The translations under genes were made by a program, and so were the position numbers. A DNA stretch of 64,000 nucleotides from Rallus limicola (lineage: Eukaryota > Chordata > Aves > Gruiformes > Rallidae), in NCBI GenBank assembly GCA_022605955.1, contig JAKCOZ010000231.1:186001-250000 (forward strand), in the 5' to 3' direction. The notes beneath the pieces were generated by a model that ran no database searches, had not been told where the DNA came from, and was given only the letters and a program-made list of their open reading frames with translations. Shown here one piece after another: positions 9,773-22,129 of this stretch. Numbering within the stretch: the first letter of the stretch is position 1; each line of letters opens with the position of its first letter.

Positions 9773-11728
9773 CACGAGCAGACCCTGTCACTTTGGCTCT
9801 CAGCCTTTTCCTTTGCCTGGAAAGAGGGAACATGCCTGGAACCTCCTACGGTGCTTTTCTCCGCCCTAGCAGACTGCAATTCAAAACATGCTAAACGTCC
9901 AGCAATAACTCCCAAAGTAAAGAAGCTAGGCCTGAAAGGCATAGCTTGTCTGAAACCTCCTAACATGACACACGAGCAGCCCCTGTCACTTTGGCTCTCA
10001 GCCTTTTCCTTTGCCTGGAAAGAGGGAACATGCCTGGAACCTCCTACGGTGCTTTTCTCGGCCCTAGCAGACTGCAGTTCAAAACATGCTAAACGTCCAG
10101 CAATAACTCCCAAAGTAAAGAAGCTAGGCCTGAAAGGCATAGCTTGTCTGAAACCTCCTAACAGGATACACGAGCAGCCCCTGTCACTTTGGCTCTCAGC
10201 CTTTTCCTTTGCCTGGAAAGAGGGAACATGCCTGGAACCTCCTACGGTGCTTTTCTCGGCCCTAGCAGACTGCAGTTCAAAACATGCTAAACGTCCAGCA
10301 ATAACTCCCAAAGTAAAGAAGCTAGGCCTGAAAGGCATAGCTTGTCTGAAACCTCCTAACAGGACACCCGAGCAGACCCTGTCACTTTGGCTCTCAGCCT
10401 TTTCCTTTGCCTGGAAAGAGGGAACATGCCTGGAACCTCCTACGGTGCTTTTCTCGGCCCTAGCAGACTGCAGTTCAAAACATGCTAAACGTCCAGCAAT
10501 AACTCCCAAAGTAAAGAAGCTAGGCCTGAAAGGCATAGCTTGTCTGAAACCTCCTAACAGGACACCCGAGCAGACCCTGTCACTTTGGCTCTCAGCCTTT
10601 TCCTTTGCCTGGAAAGAGGGAACATGCCTGGAACCTCCTACGGTGCTTTTATCGGCCCTAGCAGACTGCAGTTCAAAACATGCTAAACGTCCAGCAATAA
10701 CTCCCAAAGTAAAGAAGCTAGGCATGAAAGGCATAGCTTTTCTGAAACCTCCTAACATGACACACGAGCAGACCCTGTCACTTTGGTTCTCAGCCTTTTC
10801 CTTTGCCTGGAAAGAGGGAACATGCCTGGAACCTCCTACGGTGCTTTTCTCGGCCCTAGCAGACTGCAGTTCAAAACATGCTAAACGTCCAGCAATAACT
10901 CCCAAAGTAAAGAAGCTAGGCCTGAAAGGCATAGCTTGTCTGAAACCTCCTAACAGGACACACGAGCAGCCCCTGTCACTTTGGCTCTCAGCCTTTTCCT
11001 TTGCCTGGAAAGAGGGAACATGCCTGGAACCTCCTACGGTGCTTTTCTCGGCCCTAGCAGACTGCAGTTCAAAACATGCTAAACGTCCAGCAATAACTCC
11101 CAAAGTAAAGAAGCTAGGCCTGAAAGGCATAGCTTGTCTGAAACCTCCTAACATGACACACGAGCAGCCCCTGTCACTTTGGTTCTCAGCCTTTTCCTTT
11201 GCCTGGAAAGAGGGAACATGCCTGGAACCTCCTACGGTGCTTTTCTCGGCCCTAGCAGACTGCAGTTCAAAACATGCTAAACGTCCAGCAATAACTCCCA
11301 AAGTAAAGAAGCTAGGCATGAAAGGCATAGCTTGTCTGAAACCTCCTAACAGGACACACGAGCAGCCCCTGTCACTTTGGCTCTCAGCCTTTTCCTTTGC
11401 CTGGAAAGAGGGAACATGCCTGGAACCTCCTACGGTGCTTTTCTCGGCCCTAGCAGACTGCAGTTCAAAACATGCTAAACGTCCAGCAATAACTCCCAAA
11501 GTAAAGAAGCTAGGCCTGAAAGGCATAGCTTGTCTGAAACCTCCTAACATGACACACGAGCAGCCCCTGTCACTTTGGTTCTCAGCCTTTTCCTTTGCCT
11601 GGAAAGAGGGAACATGCCTGGAACCTCCTACGGTGCTTTTCTCGGCCCTAGCAGACTGCAGTTCAAAACATACTAAACGTCCAGCAATAACTCCCAAAGT
11701 AAAGAAGCTAGGCATGAAAGGCATAGCT

Positions 11729-11799
11729 TGTCCTGTTAGGAGGTTTCAGACAAGCTAGGCCTGAAAGGCATAGCTTGTCTGAAACCTCCTAACAGTACA
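11729..11799. repeat. Type 1 junction, subtype 1c
   Basis: A 47-bp foldback insertion with the AACAGTACA mismatch. It is the counterpart of 3,548 at an offset of 8,181 bp. Confidence 0.94.
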
Positions 11800-12567
11800 C
11801 ACGAGCAGACCCTGTCACTTTGGCTCTCAGCCTTTTCCTTTGCCTGGAAAGAGGGAACATGCCTGGAACCTCCTACGGTGCTTTTCTCGGCCCTAGCAGA
11901 CTGCAGTTCAAAACATGCTAAACGTCCAGCAATAACTCCCAAAGTAAAGAAGCTAGGCCTGAAAGGCATAGCTTGTCTGAAACCTCCTAACATGACACAC
12001 GAGCAGCCCCTGTCACTTTGGTTCTCAGCCTTTTCCTTTGCCTGGAAAGAGGGAACATGCCTGGAACCTCCTACAGTGCTTTTCTCGGCCCTAGCAGACT
12101 GCAGTTCAAAACATGCTAAACGTCCAGCTATAACTCCCAAAGTAAAGAAGCTAGGCATGAAAGGCATAGCTTGTCTGAAACCTCCTAACAGGACACACGA
12201 GCAGCCCCTGTCACTTTGGCTCTCAGCCTTTTCCTTTGCCTGGAAAGAGGGAACATGCCTGGAACCTCCTACGGTGCTTTTCTCGGCCCTAGCAGACTGC
12301 AGTTCAAAACATGCTAAACGTCCAGCAATAACTCCCAAAGTAAAGAAGCTAGGCCTGAAAGGCATAGCTTGTCTGAAACCTCCTAATATGACACACGAGC
12401 AGCCCCTGTCACTTTGGTTCTCAGCCTTTTCCTTTGCCTGGAAAGAGGGAACATGCCTGGAACCTCCTACGGTGCTTTTCTCGGCCCTAGCAGACTGCAG
12501 TTCAAAACATGCTAAACGTCCAGCAATAACTCCCAAAGTAAAGAAGCTAGGCATGAAAGGCATAGCT

Positions 12568-12638
12568 TGTCCTGTTAGGAGGTTTCAGACAAGCTAGGCC
12601 TGAAAGGCATAGCTTGTCTGAAAACTCCTAACAGGACA
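12568..12638. repeat. Type 1 junction, subtype 1b
   Basis: A 47-bp foldback insertion with the GAAAACTCC mismatch. It marks the end of the 8,181-bp similarity. The 11 monomers that follow lack the strict dimer alternation of the earlier blocks. Confidence 0.94.
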
Positions 12639-12717
12639 CACGAGCAGACCCTGTCACTTTGGCTCTCAGCCTTTTCCTTTGCCTGGAAAGAGGGAACATG
12701 CCTGGAACCTCCTACGG

Positions 12718-14792
12718 TGCTTTTCTCGGCCCTAGCAGACTGCAATTCAAAACATGCTAAACGTCCAGCAATAACTCCCAAAGTAAAGAAGCTAGGCCTG
12801 AAAGGCATAGCTTGTCTGAAACCTCCTAACATGACACACGAGCAGCCCCTGTCACTTTGGCTCTCAGCCTTTTCCTTTGCCTGGAAAGAGGGAACATGCC
12901 TGGAACCTCCTACGGTGCTTTTCTCGGCCCTAGCAGACTGCAGTTCAAAACATGCTAAACGTCCAGCAATAACTCCCAAAGTAAAGAAGCTAGGCCTGAA
13001 AGGCATAGCTTGTCTGAAACCTCCTAACAGGACACACGAGCAGCCCCTGTCACTTTGGCTCTCAGCCTTTTCCTTTGCCTGGAAAGAGGGAACATGCCTG
13101 GAACCTCCTACGGTGCTTTTCTCGGCCCTAGCAGACTGCAGTTCAAAACATGCTAAACGTCCAGCAATAACTCCCAAAGTAAAGAAGCTAGGCCTGAAAG
13201 GCATAGCTTGTCTGAAACCTCCTAACAGGACACCCGAGCAGACCCTGTCACTTTGGCTCTCAGCCTTTTCCTTTGCCTGGAAAGAGGGAACATGCCTGGA
13301 ACCTCCTACGGTGCTTTTCTCGGCCCTAGCAGACTGCAGTTCAAAACATGCTAAACGTCCAGCAATAACTCCCAAAGTAAAGAAGCTAGGCCTGAAAGGC
13401 ATAGCTTGTCTGAAACCTCCTAACAGGACACATGAGCAGCACCTGTCACTTTGGCTCTCAGCCTTTTCCTTTGCCTGGAAAGAGGGAACATGCCTGGAAC
13501 CTCCTACGGTGCTTTTCTCGACCCTAGCAGACTGCAGTTCAAAACATGCTAAACGTCCAGCAATAACTCCCAAAGTAAAGAAGCTAGGCCTGAAAGGCAT
13601 AGCTTGTCTGAAACCTCCTAACAGGACACACGAGCAGACCCTGTCACTTTGACTCTCAGCCTTTTCCTTTGCCTGGAAAGAGGGAACATGCCTGGAACCT
13701 CCTACGGTGCTTTTCTCGGCCCTAGCAGACTTCAGTTCAAAACATGCTAAACGTCCAGCAATAACTCCCAAAGTAAAGAAGCTAGGCCTGAAAGGCATAG
13801 CTTGTCTGAAACCTCCTAACAGGACACACGAGCAGCCCCTGTCACTTTGGCTCTCAGCCTTTTCCTTTGCCTGGAAAGAGGGAACATGCCTGGAACCTCC
13901 TACGGTGCTTTTCTCGGCCCTAGCAGACTGCAGTTCAAAACATGCTAAACGTCCAGCAATAACTCCCAAAGTAAAGAAGCTAGGCCTGAAAGGCATAGCT
14001 TGTCTGAAACCTCCTAACAGGACACACGAGCAGACCCTGTCACTTTGGCTCTCAGCCTTTTCCTTTGCCTGGAAAGAGGGAACATGCCTGGAACCTCCTA
14101 CGGTGCTTTTCTCGGCCCTAGCAGACTGCAGTTCAAAACATGCTAAACGTCCAGCAATAACTCCCAAAGTAAAGAAGCTAGGCCTGAAAGGCATAGCTTG
14201 TCTGAAACCTCCTAACATGACACACGAGCAGCCCCTGTCACTTTGGTTCTCAGCCTTTTCCTTTGCCTGGAAAGAGGGAACATGCCTGGAACCTCCTACG
14301 GTGCTTTTCTCGGCCCTAGCAGACTGCAGTTCAAAACATGCTAAACGTCCAGCAATAACTCCCAAAGTAAAGAAGCTAGGCCTGAAAGGCATAGCTTGTC
14401 TGAAACCTCCTAACAGGACACACGAGCAGACCCTGTCACTTTGGCTCTCAGCCTTTTCCTTTGCCTGGAAAGAGGGAACATGCCTGGAACCTCCTACGGT
14501 GCTTTTCTCGGCCCTAGCAGACTGCAGTTCAAAACATGCTAAACGTCCAGCAATAACTCCCAAAGTAAAGAAGCTAGGCCTGAAAGGCATAGCTTGTCTG
14601 AAACCTCCTAACATGTCACACGAGCAGCCCCTGTCACTTTGGTTATCAGCCTTTTCCTTTGCCTGGAAAGAGGGAACATGCCTGGAACCTCCTACGGTGC
14701 TTTTCTCGGCCCTAGCAGACTGCAGTTCAAAACATGCTAAACGTCCAGCAATAACTCCCAAAGTAAAGAAGCTAGGCATGAAAGGCATAGCT
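12718..14792 (+). repeat. Transitional block at the end of domain A
   Basis: This block belongs to the 11-monomer run between the junctions at 12,568 and 14,793. Monomer variants change here from the alternating dimer pattern to the mixed variants typical of domain B. One monomer has TTTGACTCTC at 13,648, giving a stop in the otherwise open plus frame, followed by GCAGACTTCAG. The same pair recurs near 16,270 and 28,182, linking this block to domain B. Confidence 0.75.
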
Positions 14793-14863
14793 TGTCCTGT
14801 TAGGAGGTTTCAGACAAGCTAGGCCTGAAAGGCATAGCTTGTCTGAAAGCTCCTAACAGGACA
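14793..14863. repeat. Type 1 junction, subtype 1d
   Basis: A 47-bp foldback insertion with one arm mismatch: the right arm reads GAAAGCTCC. It starts the first 7,266-bp unit. A monomer with ACTTGAGCAGCACC follows shortly after, as it does after 22,059. Confidence 0.94.
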
Positions 14864-17611
14864 CACGAGCAGACCCTGTCACTTTGGCTCTCAGCCTTTT
14901 CCTTTGCCTGGAAAGAGGGAACATGCCTGGAACCTCCTACGGTGCTTTTCTCGGCCCTAGCAGACTGCAGTTCAAAACATGCTAAACGTCCAGCAATAAC
15001 TCCCAAAGTAAAGAAGCTAGGCCTGAAAGGCATAGCTTGTCTGAAACCTCCTAACAGGACACTTGAGCAGCACCTGTCACTTTGGCTCTCAGCCTTTTCC
15101 TTTGCCTGGAAAGAGGGAACATGCCTGGAACCTCCTACGGTGCTTTTCTCGGCCCTAGCAGACTGCAGTTCAAAACATGCTAAACGTCCAGCAATAACTC
15201 CCAAAGTAAAGAAGCTAGGCCTGAAAGGCATAGCTTGTCTGAAACCTCCTAACAGGACACACGAGCAGACCCTGTCACTTTGGCTCTCAGCCTTTTCCTT
15301 TGCCTGGAAAGAGGGAACATGCCTGGAACCTCCTACGGTGCTTTTCTCGGCCCTAGCAGACTGCAGTTCAAAACATGCTAAACGTCCAGCAATAACTCCC
15401 AAAGTAAAGAAGCTAGGCCTGAAAGGCATAGCTTGTCTGAAACCTCCTAACATGACACACGAGCAGACCCTGTCACTTTGGTTCGCAGCCTTTTCCTTTG
15501 CCTGGAAAGAGGGAACATGCCTGGAACCTCCTACGGTGCTTTTCTCGGCCCTAGCAGACTGCAGTTCAAAACATGCTAAACGTCCAGCAATAACTCCCAA
15601 AGTAAAGAAGCTAGGCCTGAAAGGCATAGCTTGTCTGAAACCTCCTAACAGGACACCCGAGCAGACCCTGTCACTTTGGCTCTCAGCCTTTTCCTTTGCC
15701 TGGAAAGAGGGAACATGCCTGGAACCTCCTACGGTGCTTTTCTCGGCCCTAGCAGACTGCAGTTCAAAACATGCTAAACGTCCAGCAATAACTCCCAAAG
15801 TAAAGAAGCTAGGCATGAAAGGCATAGCTTGTCTGAAACCTCCTAACAGGACACCCGAGCAGCCCCTGTCACTTTGGCTCTCAGCCTTTTCCTTTGCCTG
15901 GAAAGAGGGAACATGCCTGGAACCTCCTACGGTGCTTTTCTCGGCCCTAGCAGACTGCAGTTCAAAACATGCTAAACGTCCAGCAATAACTCCCAAAGTA
16001 AAGAAGCTAGGCCTGAAAGGCATAGCTTGTCTGAAACCTCCTAACAGGACACATGAGCAGCACCTGTCACTTTGGCTCTCAGCCTTTTCCTTTGCCTGGA
16101 AAGAGGGAACATGCCTGGAACCTCCTACGGTGCTTTTCTCGGCCCTAGCAGACTGCAGTTCAAAACATGCTAAACGTCCAGCAATAACTCCCAAAGTAAA
16201 GAAGCTAGGCCTGAAAGGCATAGCTTGTCTGAAACCTCCTAACAGGACACACGAGCAGACCCTGTCACTTTGACTCTCAGCCTTTTCCTTTGCCTGGAAA
16301 GAGAGAACATGCCTGGAACCTCCTACGGTGCTTTTCTCGGCCCTAGCAGACTTCAGTTCAAAACATGCTAAACGTCCAGCAATAACTCCCAAAGTAAAGA
16401 AGCTAGGCCTGAAAGGCATAGCTTGTCTGAAACCTCCTAACATGACACACGAGCAGCCCCTGTCACTTTGGCTCTCAGCCTTTTCCTTTGCCTGGAAAGA
16501 GGGAACATGCCTGGAACCTCCTACGGTGCTTTTCTCGGCCCTAGCAGACTGCAGTTCAAAACATGCTAAACGTCCAGCAATAACTCCCAAAGTAAAGAAG
16601 CTAGGCCTGAAAGGCATAGCTTGTCTGAAACCTCCTAACATGACACACGAGCAGACCCTGTCACTTTGGCTCTCAGCCTTTTCCTTTGCCTGGAAAGAGG
16701 GAACATGCCTGGAACCTCCTACGGTGCTTTTCTCGGCCCTAGCAGACTGCAGTTCAAAACATGCTAAACGTCCAGCAATAACTCCCAAAGTAAAGAAGCT
16801 AGGCATGAAAGGCATAGCTTGTCTGAAACCTCCTAACAGGACACTTGAGCAGCACCTGTCACTTTGGCTCTCAGCCTTTTCCTTTGCCTGGAAAGAGGGA
16901 ACATGCCTGGAACCTCCTACGGTGCTTTTCTCGGCCCTAGCAGACTGCAGTTCAAAACATGCTAAACGTCCAGCAATAACTCCCAAAGTAAAGAAGCTAG
17001 GCCTGAAAGGCATAGCTTGTCTGAAACCTCCTAACAGGACACCCGAGCAGACCCTGTCACTTTGGCTCTCAGCCTTTTCCTTTGCCTGGAAAGAGGGAAC
17101 ATGCCTGGAACCTCCTACGGTGCTTTTCTCGGCCCTAGCAGACTGCAGTTCAAAACATGCTAAACGTCCAGCAATAACTCCCAAAGTAAAGAAGCTAGGC
17201 CTGAAAGGCATAGCTTGTCTGAAACCTCCTAACAGGACACCCGAGCAGCCCCTGTCACTTTGGCTCTCAGCCTTTTCCTTTGCCTGGAAAGAGGGAACAT
17301 GCCTGGAACCTCCTACGGTGCTTTTCTCGGCCCTAGCAGACTGCAGTTCAAAACATGCTAAACGTCCAGCAATAACTCCCAAAGTAAAGAAGCTAGGCCT
17401 GAAAGGCATAGCTTGTCTGAGACCTCCTAACAGGACACATGAGCAGCACCTGTCACTTTGGCTCTAAGCCTTTTCCTTTGCCTGGAAAGAGGGAACATGC
17501 CTGGAACCTCCTACGGTGCTTTTCTCGGACCTAGCAGACTGCAGTTCAAAACATGCTAAACGTCCAGCAATAACTCCCAAAGTAAAGAAGCTAGGCATGA
17601 AAGGCATAGCT

Positions 17612-17682
17612 TGTCCTGTTAGGAGGTTTCAGACAAGCTAGGCCTGAAAGACATAGCTTGTCTGAAACCTCCTAACAGGACA
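17612..17682. repeat. Type 1 junction, subtype 1e
   Basis: A 47-bp foldback insertion with perfect 29-bp arms. The loop carries GAAAGACA instead of GAAAGGCA. A monomer with GGCTCTAAGCC precedes it, as at 23,343. A 1-bp-deleted monomer follows 429 bases after its start. Confidence 0.94.
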
Positions 17683-18040
17683 CCCGAGCAGACCCTGTCA
17701 CTTTGGCTCTCAGCCTTTTCCTTTGCCTGGAAAGAGGGAACATGCCTGGAACCTCCTACGGTGCTTTTCTCCGCCCTAGCAGACTGCAGTTCAAAACATG
17801 CTAAACGTCCAGCAATAACTCCCAAAGTAAAGAAGCTAGGCCTGAAAGGCATAGCTTGTCTGAAACCTCCTAACATGACACACGAGCAGACCCTGTCACT
17901 TTGGTTCTCAGCCTTTTCCTTTGCCTGGAAAGAGGGAACATGCCTGGAACCTCCTACGGTGCTTTTCTCGGCCCTAGCAGACTGCAGTTCAAAACATTGT
18001 AAACGTCCAGCAATAACTCCCAAAGTAAAGAAGCTAGGCC

Positions 18041-18046
18041 TGAAGG
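18041..18046 (+). repeat. 197-bp monomer: single A lost (TGAAAGG to TGAAGG)
   Basis: One A is missing from the spacer of the monomer dyad, making this monomer 197 bp and shifting the frame. It lies 429 bases after the start of the subtype 1e junction at 17,612. The monomer just upstream also has CATTGTAAACG instead of CATGCTAAACG. Confidence 0.92.
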
Positions 18047-19227
18047 CATAGCTTGTCTGAAACCTCCTAACAGGACACACGAGCAGCCCCTGTCACTTTG
18101 GCTCTCAGCCTTTTCCTTTGCCTGGAAAGAGGGAACATGCCTGGAACCTCCTACGGTGCTTTTCTCGGCCCTAGCAGACTGCAGTTCAAAACATGCTAAA
18201 CGTCCAGCAATAACTCCCAAAGTAAAGAAGCTAGGCCTGAAAGGCATAGCTTGTCTGAAACCTCCTAACAGGACACACGAGCAGCCCCTGTCACTTTGGC
18301 TCTCAGCCTTTTCCTTTGCCTGGAAAGAGGGAACATGCCTGGAACCTCCTACGGTGCTTTTCTCGGCCCTAGCAGACTGCAGTTCAAAACATGCTAAACG
18401 TCCAGCAATAACTCCCAAAGTAAAGAAGCTAGGCCTGAAAGGCATAGCTTGTCTGAAACCTCCTAACAGGACACACGAGCAGCCCCTGTCACTTTGGTTC
18501 TCAGCCTTTTCCTTTGCCTGGAAAGAGGGAACATGCCTGGAACCTCCTACGGTGCTTTTCTCGGCCCTAGCAGACTGCAGTTCAAAACATGCTAAACGTC
18601 CAGCAATAACTCCCAAAGTAAAGAAGCTAGGCCTGAAAGGCATAGCTTGTCTGAAACCTCCTAACATGACACACGAGCAGACCCTGTCACTTTGGTTCGC
18701 AGCCTTTTCCTTTGCCTGGAAAGAGGGAACATGCCTGGAACCTCCTACGGTGCTTTTCTCGGCCCTAGCAGACTGCAGTTCAAAACATGCTAAACGTCCA
18801 GCAATAACTCCCAAAGTAAAGAAGCTAGGCCTGAAAGGCCTAGCTTGTCTGAAACCTCCTAACAGGACACCCGAGCAGACCCTGTCACTTTGGCTCTCAG
18901 CCTTTTCCTTTGCCTGGAAAGAGGGAACATGCCTGGAACCTCCTACGGTGCTTTTCTCCGCCCTAGCAGACTGCAGTTCAAAACATGCTAAACGTCCAGC
19001 AATAACTCCCAAAGTAAAGAAGCTAGGCCTGAAAGGCATAGCTTGTCTGAAACCTCCTAACATGACACACGAGCAGACCCTGTCACTTTGGTTCTCAGCC
19101 TTTTCCTTTGCCTGGAAAGAGGGAACATGCCTGGAACCTCCTACGGTGCTTTTCTCGGCCCTAGCAGACTGCAGTTCAAAACATGCTAAACGTCCAGCAA
19201 TAACTCCCAAAGTAAAGAAGCTAGGCC

Positions 19228-19233
19228 TGAAGG
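19228..19233 (+). repeat. 197-bp monomer: same single-A deletion
   Basis: The TGAAGG variant again, six monomers after the one at 18,041. Its counterpart in the second 7,266-bp unit is at 25,900 (offset 6,672). Confidence 0.92.
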
Positions 19234-20230
19234 CATAGCTTGTCTGAAACCTCCTAACAGGACACACGAGCAGCCCCTGTCACTTTGGCTCTCAGCCTTT
19301 TCCTTTGCCTGGAAAGAGGGAACATGCCTGGAACCTCCTACGGTGCTTTTCTCGGCCCTAGCAGACTGCAGTTCAAAACATGCTAAACGTCCAGCAATAA
19401 CTCCCAAAGTAAAGAAGCTAGGCCTGAAAGGCATAGCTTGTCTGAAACCTCCTAACAGGACACACGAGCAGCCCCTGTCACTTTGGCTCTCAGCCTTTTC
19501 CTTTGCCTGGAAAGAGGGAACATGCCTGGAACCTCCTACGGTGCTTTTCTCGGCCCTAGCAGACTGCAGTTCAAAACATGCTAAACGTCCAGCAATAACT
19601 CCCAAAGTAAAGAAGCTAGGCCTGAAAGGCATAGCTTGTCTGAAACCTCCTAACAGGACACACGAGCAGCCCCTGTCACTTTGGTTCTCAGCCTTTTCCT
19701 TTGCCTGGAAAGAGGGAACATGCCTGGAACCTCCTACGGTGCTTTTCTCGGCCCTAGCAGACTGCAGTTCAAAACATGCTAAACGTCCAGCAATAACTCC
19801 CAAAGTAAAGAAGCTAGGCCTGAAAGGCATAGCTTGTCTGAAACCTCCTAACAGGACACACGAGCAGACCCTGTCACTTTGGCTCTCAGCCTTTTCCTTT
19901 GCCTGGAAAGAGGGAACATGCCTGGAACCTCCTACGGTGCTTTTCTCGGCCCTAGCAGACTGCAGTTCAAAACATGCTAAACGTCCAGCAATAACTCCCA
20001 AAGTAAAGAAGCTAGGCCTGAAAGGCATAGCTTGTCTGAAACCTCCTAACAGGACACATGAGCAGCACCTGTCACTTTGGCTCTCAGCCTTTTCCTTTGC
20101 CTGGAAAGAGGGAACATGCCTGGAACCTCCTACGGTGCTTTTCTCGGCCCTAGCAGACTGCAGTTCAAAACATGCTAAACGTCCAGCAATAACTCCCAAA
20201 GTAAAGAAGCTAGGCATGAAAGGCATAGCT

Positions 20231-20301
20231 TGTCCTGTTAGGAGGTTTCAGACAAGCTAGGCCTGAAAGACATAGCTTGTCTGAAACCTCCTAACAGGAC
20301 A
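20231..20301. repeat. Type 1 junction, subtype 1e
   Basis: A 47-bp foldback insertion with perfect arms and the GAAAGACA loop. It is the counterpart of 26,903 (offset 6,672). Confidence 0.94.
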
Positions 20302-20659
20302 CCCGAGCAGACCCTGTCACTTTGGCTCTCAGCCTTTTCCTTTGCCTGGAAAGAGGGAACATGCCTGGAACCTCCTACGGTGCTTTTCTCCGCCCTAGCA
20401 GACTGCAGTTCAAAACATGCTAAACGTCCAGCAATAACTCCCAAAGTAAAGAAGCTAGGCCTGAAAGGCATAGCTTGTCTGAAACCTCCTAACATGACAC
20501 ACGAGAAGACCCTGTCACTTTGGCTCTCAGCCTTTTCCTTTGCCTGGAAAGAGGGAACATGCCTGGAACCTCCTACGGTGCTTTTCTCGGCCCTAGCAGA
20601 CTGCAGTTCAAAACATGCTAAACGTCCAGCAATAACTCCCAAAGTAAAGAAGCTAGGCC

Positions 20660-20665
20660 TGAAGG
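20660..20665 (+). repeat. 197-bp monomer: same single-A deletion
   Basis: TGAAGG, 429 bases after the junction at 20,231. The intervening monomers include CACGAGAAGACC, a marker shared with 27,173. Confidence 0.92.
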
Positions 20666-22058
20666 CATAGCTTGTCTGAAACCTCCTAACAGGACACACG
20701 AGCAGCCCCTGTCACTTTGGCTCTCAGCCTTTTCCTTTGCCTGGAAAGAGGGAACATGCCTGGAACCTCCTACGGTGCTTTTCTCGGCCCTAGCAGACTG
20801 CAGTTCAAAACATGCTAAACGTCCAGCAATAACTCCCAAAGTAAAGAAGCTAGGCCTGAAAGGCATAGCTTGTCTGAAACCTCCTAACAGGACACACGAG
20901 CAGCCCCTGTCACTTTGGCTCTCAGCCTTTTCCTTTGCCTGGAAAGAGGGAACATGCCTGGAACCTCCTACGGTGCTTTTCTCGGCCCTAGCAGACTGCA
21001 GTTCAAAACATGCTAAACGTCCAGCAATAACTCCCAAAGTAAAGAAGCTAGGCCTGAAAGGCATAGCTTGTCTGAAACCTCCTAACAGGACACACGAGCA
21101 GCCCCTGTCACTTTGGTTCTCAGCCTTTTCCTTTGCCTGGAAAGAGGGAACATGCCTGGAACCTCCTACGGTGCTTTTCTCGGCCCTAGCAGACTGCAGT
21201 TCAAAACATGCTAAACGTCCAGCAATAACTCCCAAAGTAAAGAAGCTAGGCCTGAAAGGCATAGCTTGTCTGAAACCTCCTAACAGGACACACGAGCAGA
21301 CCCTGTCACTTTGGCTCTCAGCCTTTTCCTTTGCCTGGAAAGAGGGAACATGCCTGGAACCTCCTACGGTGCTTTTCTCGGCCCTAGCAGACTGCAGTTC
21401 AAAACATGATAAACGTCCAGCAATAACTCCCAAAGTAAAGAAGCTAGGCCTGAAAGGCATAGCTTGTCTGAAACCTCCTAACAGGACACACGAGCAGACC
21501 CTGTCACTTTGGCTCTCAGCCTTTTCCTTTGCCTGGAAAGAGGGAACATGCCTGGAACCTCCTACGGTGCTTTTCTCGGCCCTAGCAGACTGCAGTTCAA
21601 AACATGCTAAACGTCCAGCAATAACTCCCAAAGTAAAGAAGCTAGGCCTGAAAGGCATAGCTTGTCTGAAACCTCCTAACATGACACACGAGCAGACCCT
21701 GTCACTTTGGCTCTCAGCCTTTTCCTTTGCCTGGAAAGAGGGAACATGCCTGGAACCTCCTACGGTGCTTTTCTCGGCCCTAGCAGACTGCAGTTCAAAA
21801 CATGCTAAACGTCCAGCAATAACTCCCAAAGTAAAGAAGCTAGGCCTGAAAGGCATAGCTTGTCTGAAACCTCCTAACATGACACACGAGCAGCCCCTGT
21901 CACTTTGGTTATCAGCCTTTTCCTTTGCCTGGAAAGAGGGAACATGCCTGGAACCTCCTACGGTGCTTTTCTCGGCCCTAGCAGACTGCAGTTCAAAACA
22001 TGCTAAACGTCCAGCAATAACTCCCAAAGTAAAGAAGCTAGGCATGAAAGGCATAGCT

Positions 22059-22129
22059 TGTCCTGTTAGGAGGTTTCAGACAAGCTAGGCCTGAAAGGCA
22101 TAGCTTGTCTGAAAGCTCCTAACAGGACA
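22059..22129. repeat. Type 1 junction, subtype 1d
   Basis: A 47-bp foldback insertion with GAAAGCTCC in the right arm. It starts the second 7,266-bp unit. Confidence 0.94.

Larger units (their letters stand above)
3725..9991 (+). repeat. 3,077-bp tandem duplication (15 monomers, blocks 4+7+4)
   Basis: The segment of about 3,725-6,914 is repeated at about 6,802-9,991, an offset of 3,077 bp. Both copies carry the same rare variants: AATAAATCCC at 4,344 and 7,421, CCTAATATG at 4,201 and 7,278, CAGCTATAAC near 3,945 and 7,022, and the type 2 junction at 5,796 and 8,873. The copies differ before 3,725, where the first block monomer reads TGCAGTTC against TGCAATTC. They differ again at 6,914 against 9,991 (TTGGTTCTC against TTGGCTCTC). 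These points bracket the duplication and indicate a recent unequal exchange. Confidence 0.85.
713..12700 (+). repeat. 8,181-bp long-range duplication (about 713-4,520 and 8,894-12,700)
   Basis: Block order, junction subtypes and monomer variants from about 713 to 4,520 recur 8,181 bp downstream. The copies share the 839-2,027-839 block series and rare markers, such as the TTTTATCGG variant near 2,468 and 10,649 and the AACAGTACA variant near 3,611 and 11,792. I saw four differences, at 1,117, 1,832, 2,484 and 4,349, implying roughly 99.9% identity. The copies part soon after the junctions at 4,387 and 12,568. The 8,181 bp comprise 40 monomers, five 47-bp and two 13-bp insertions. The extent is estimated from variants, not from an alignment. 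Confidence 0.85.
1..14792 (+). repeat. Domain A: junction-dense higher-order array
   Basis: Eleven junctions (nine type 1 and two type 2) divide this part into blocks of 4, 10, 4, 7, 4, 4, 7, 4, 10, 4 and 11 monomers. The corresponding repeat lengths are 839, 2,027, 1,399 and 2,225 bp. Within the 4-monomer blocks two monomer kinds alternate: one with CTG at 73, ATG at 106 and TTC at 136, the other mostly with ATG at 73, AGG at 106 and CTC at 136. The basic unit here is therefore a 396-bp dimer. Long-range copies of 8,181 and 3,077 bp are listed separately. Confidence 0.88.
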
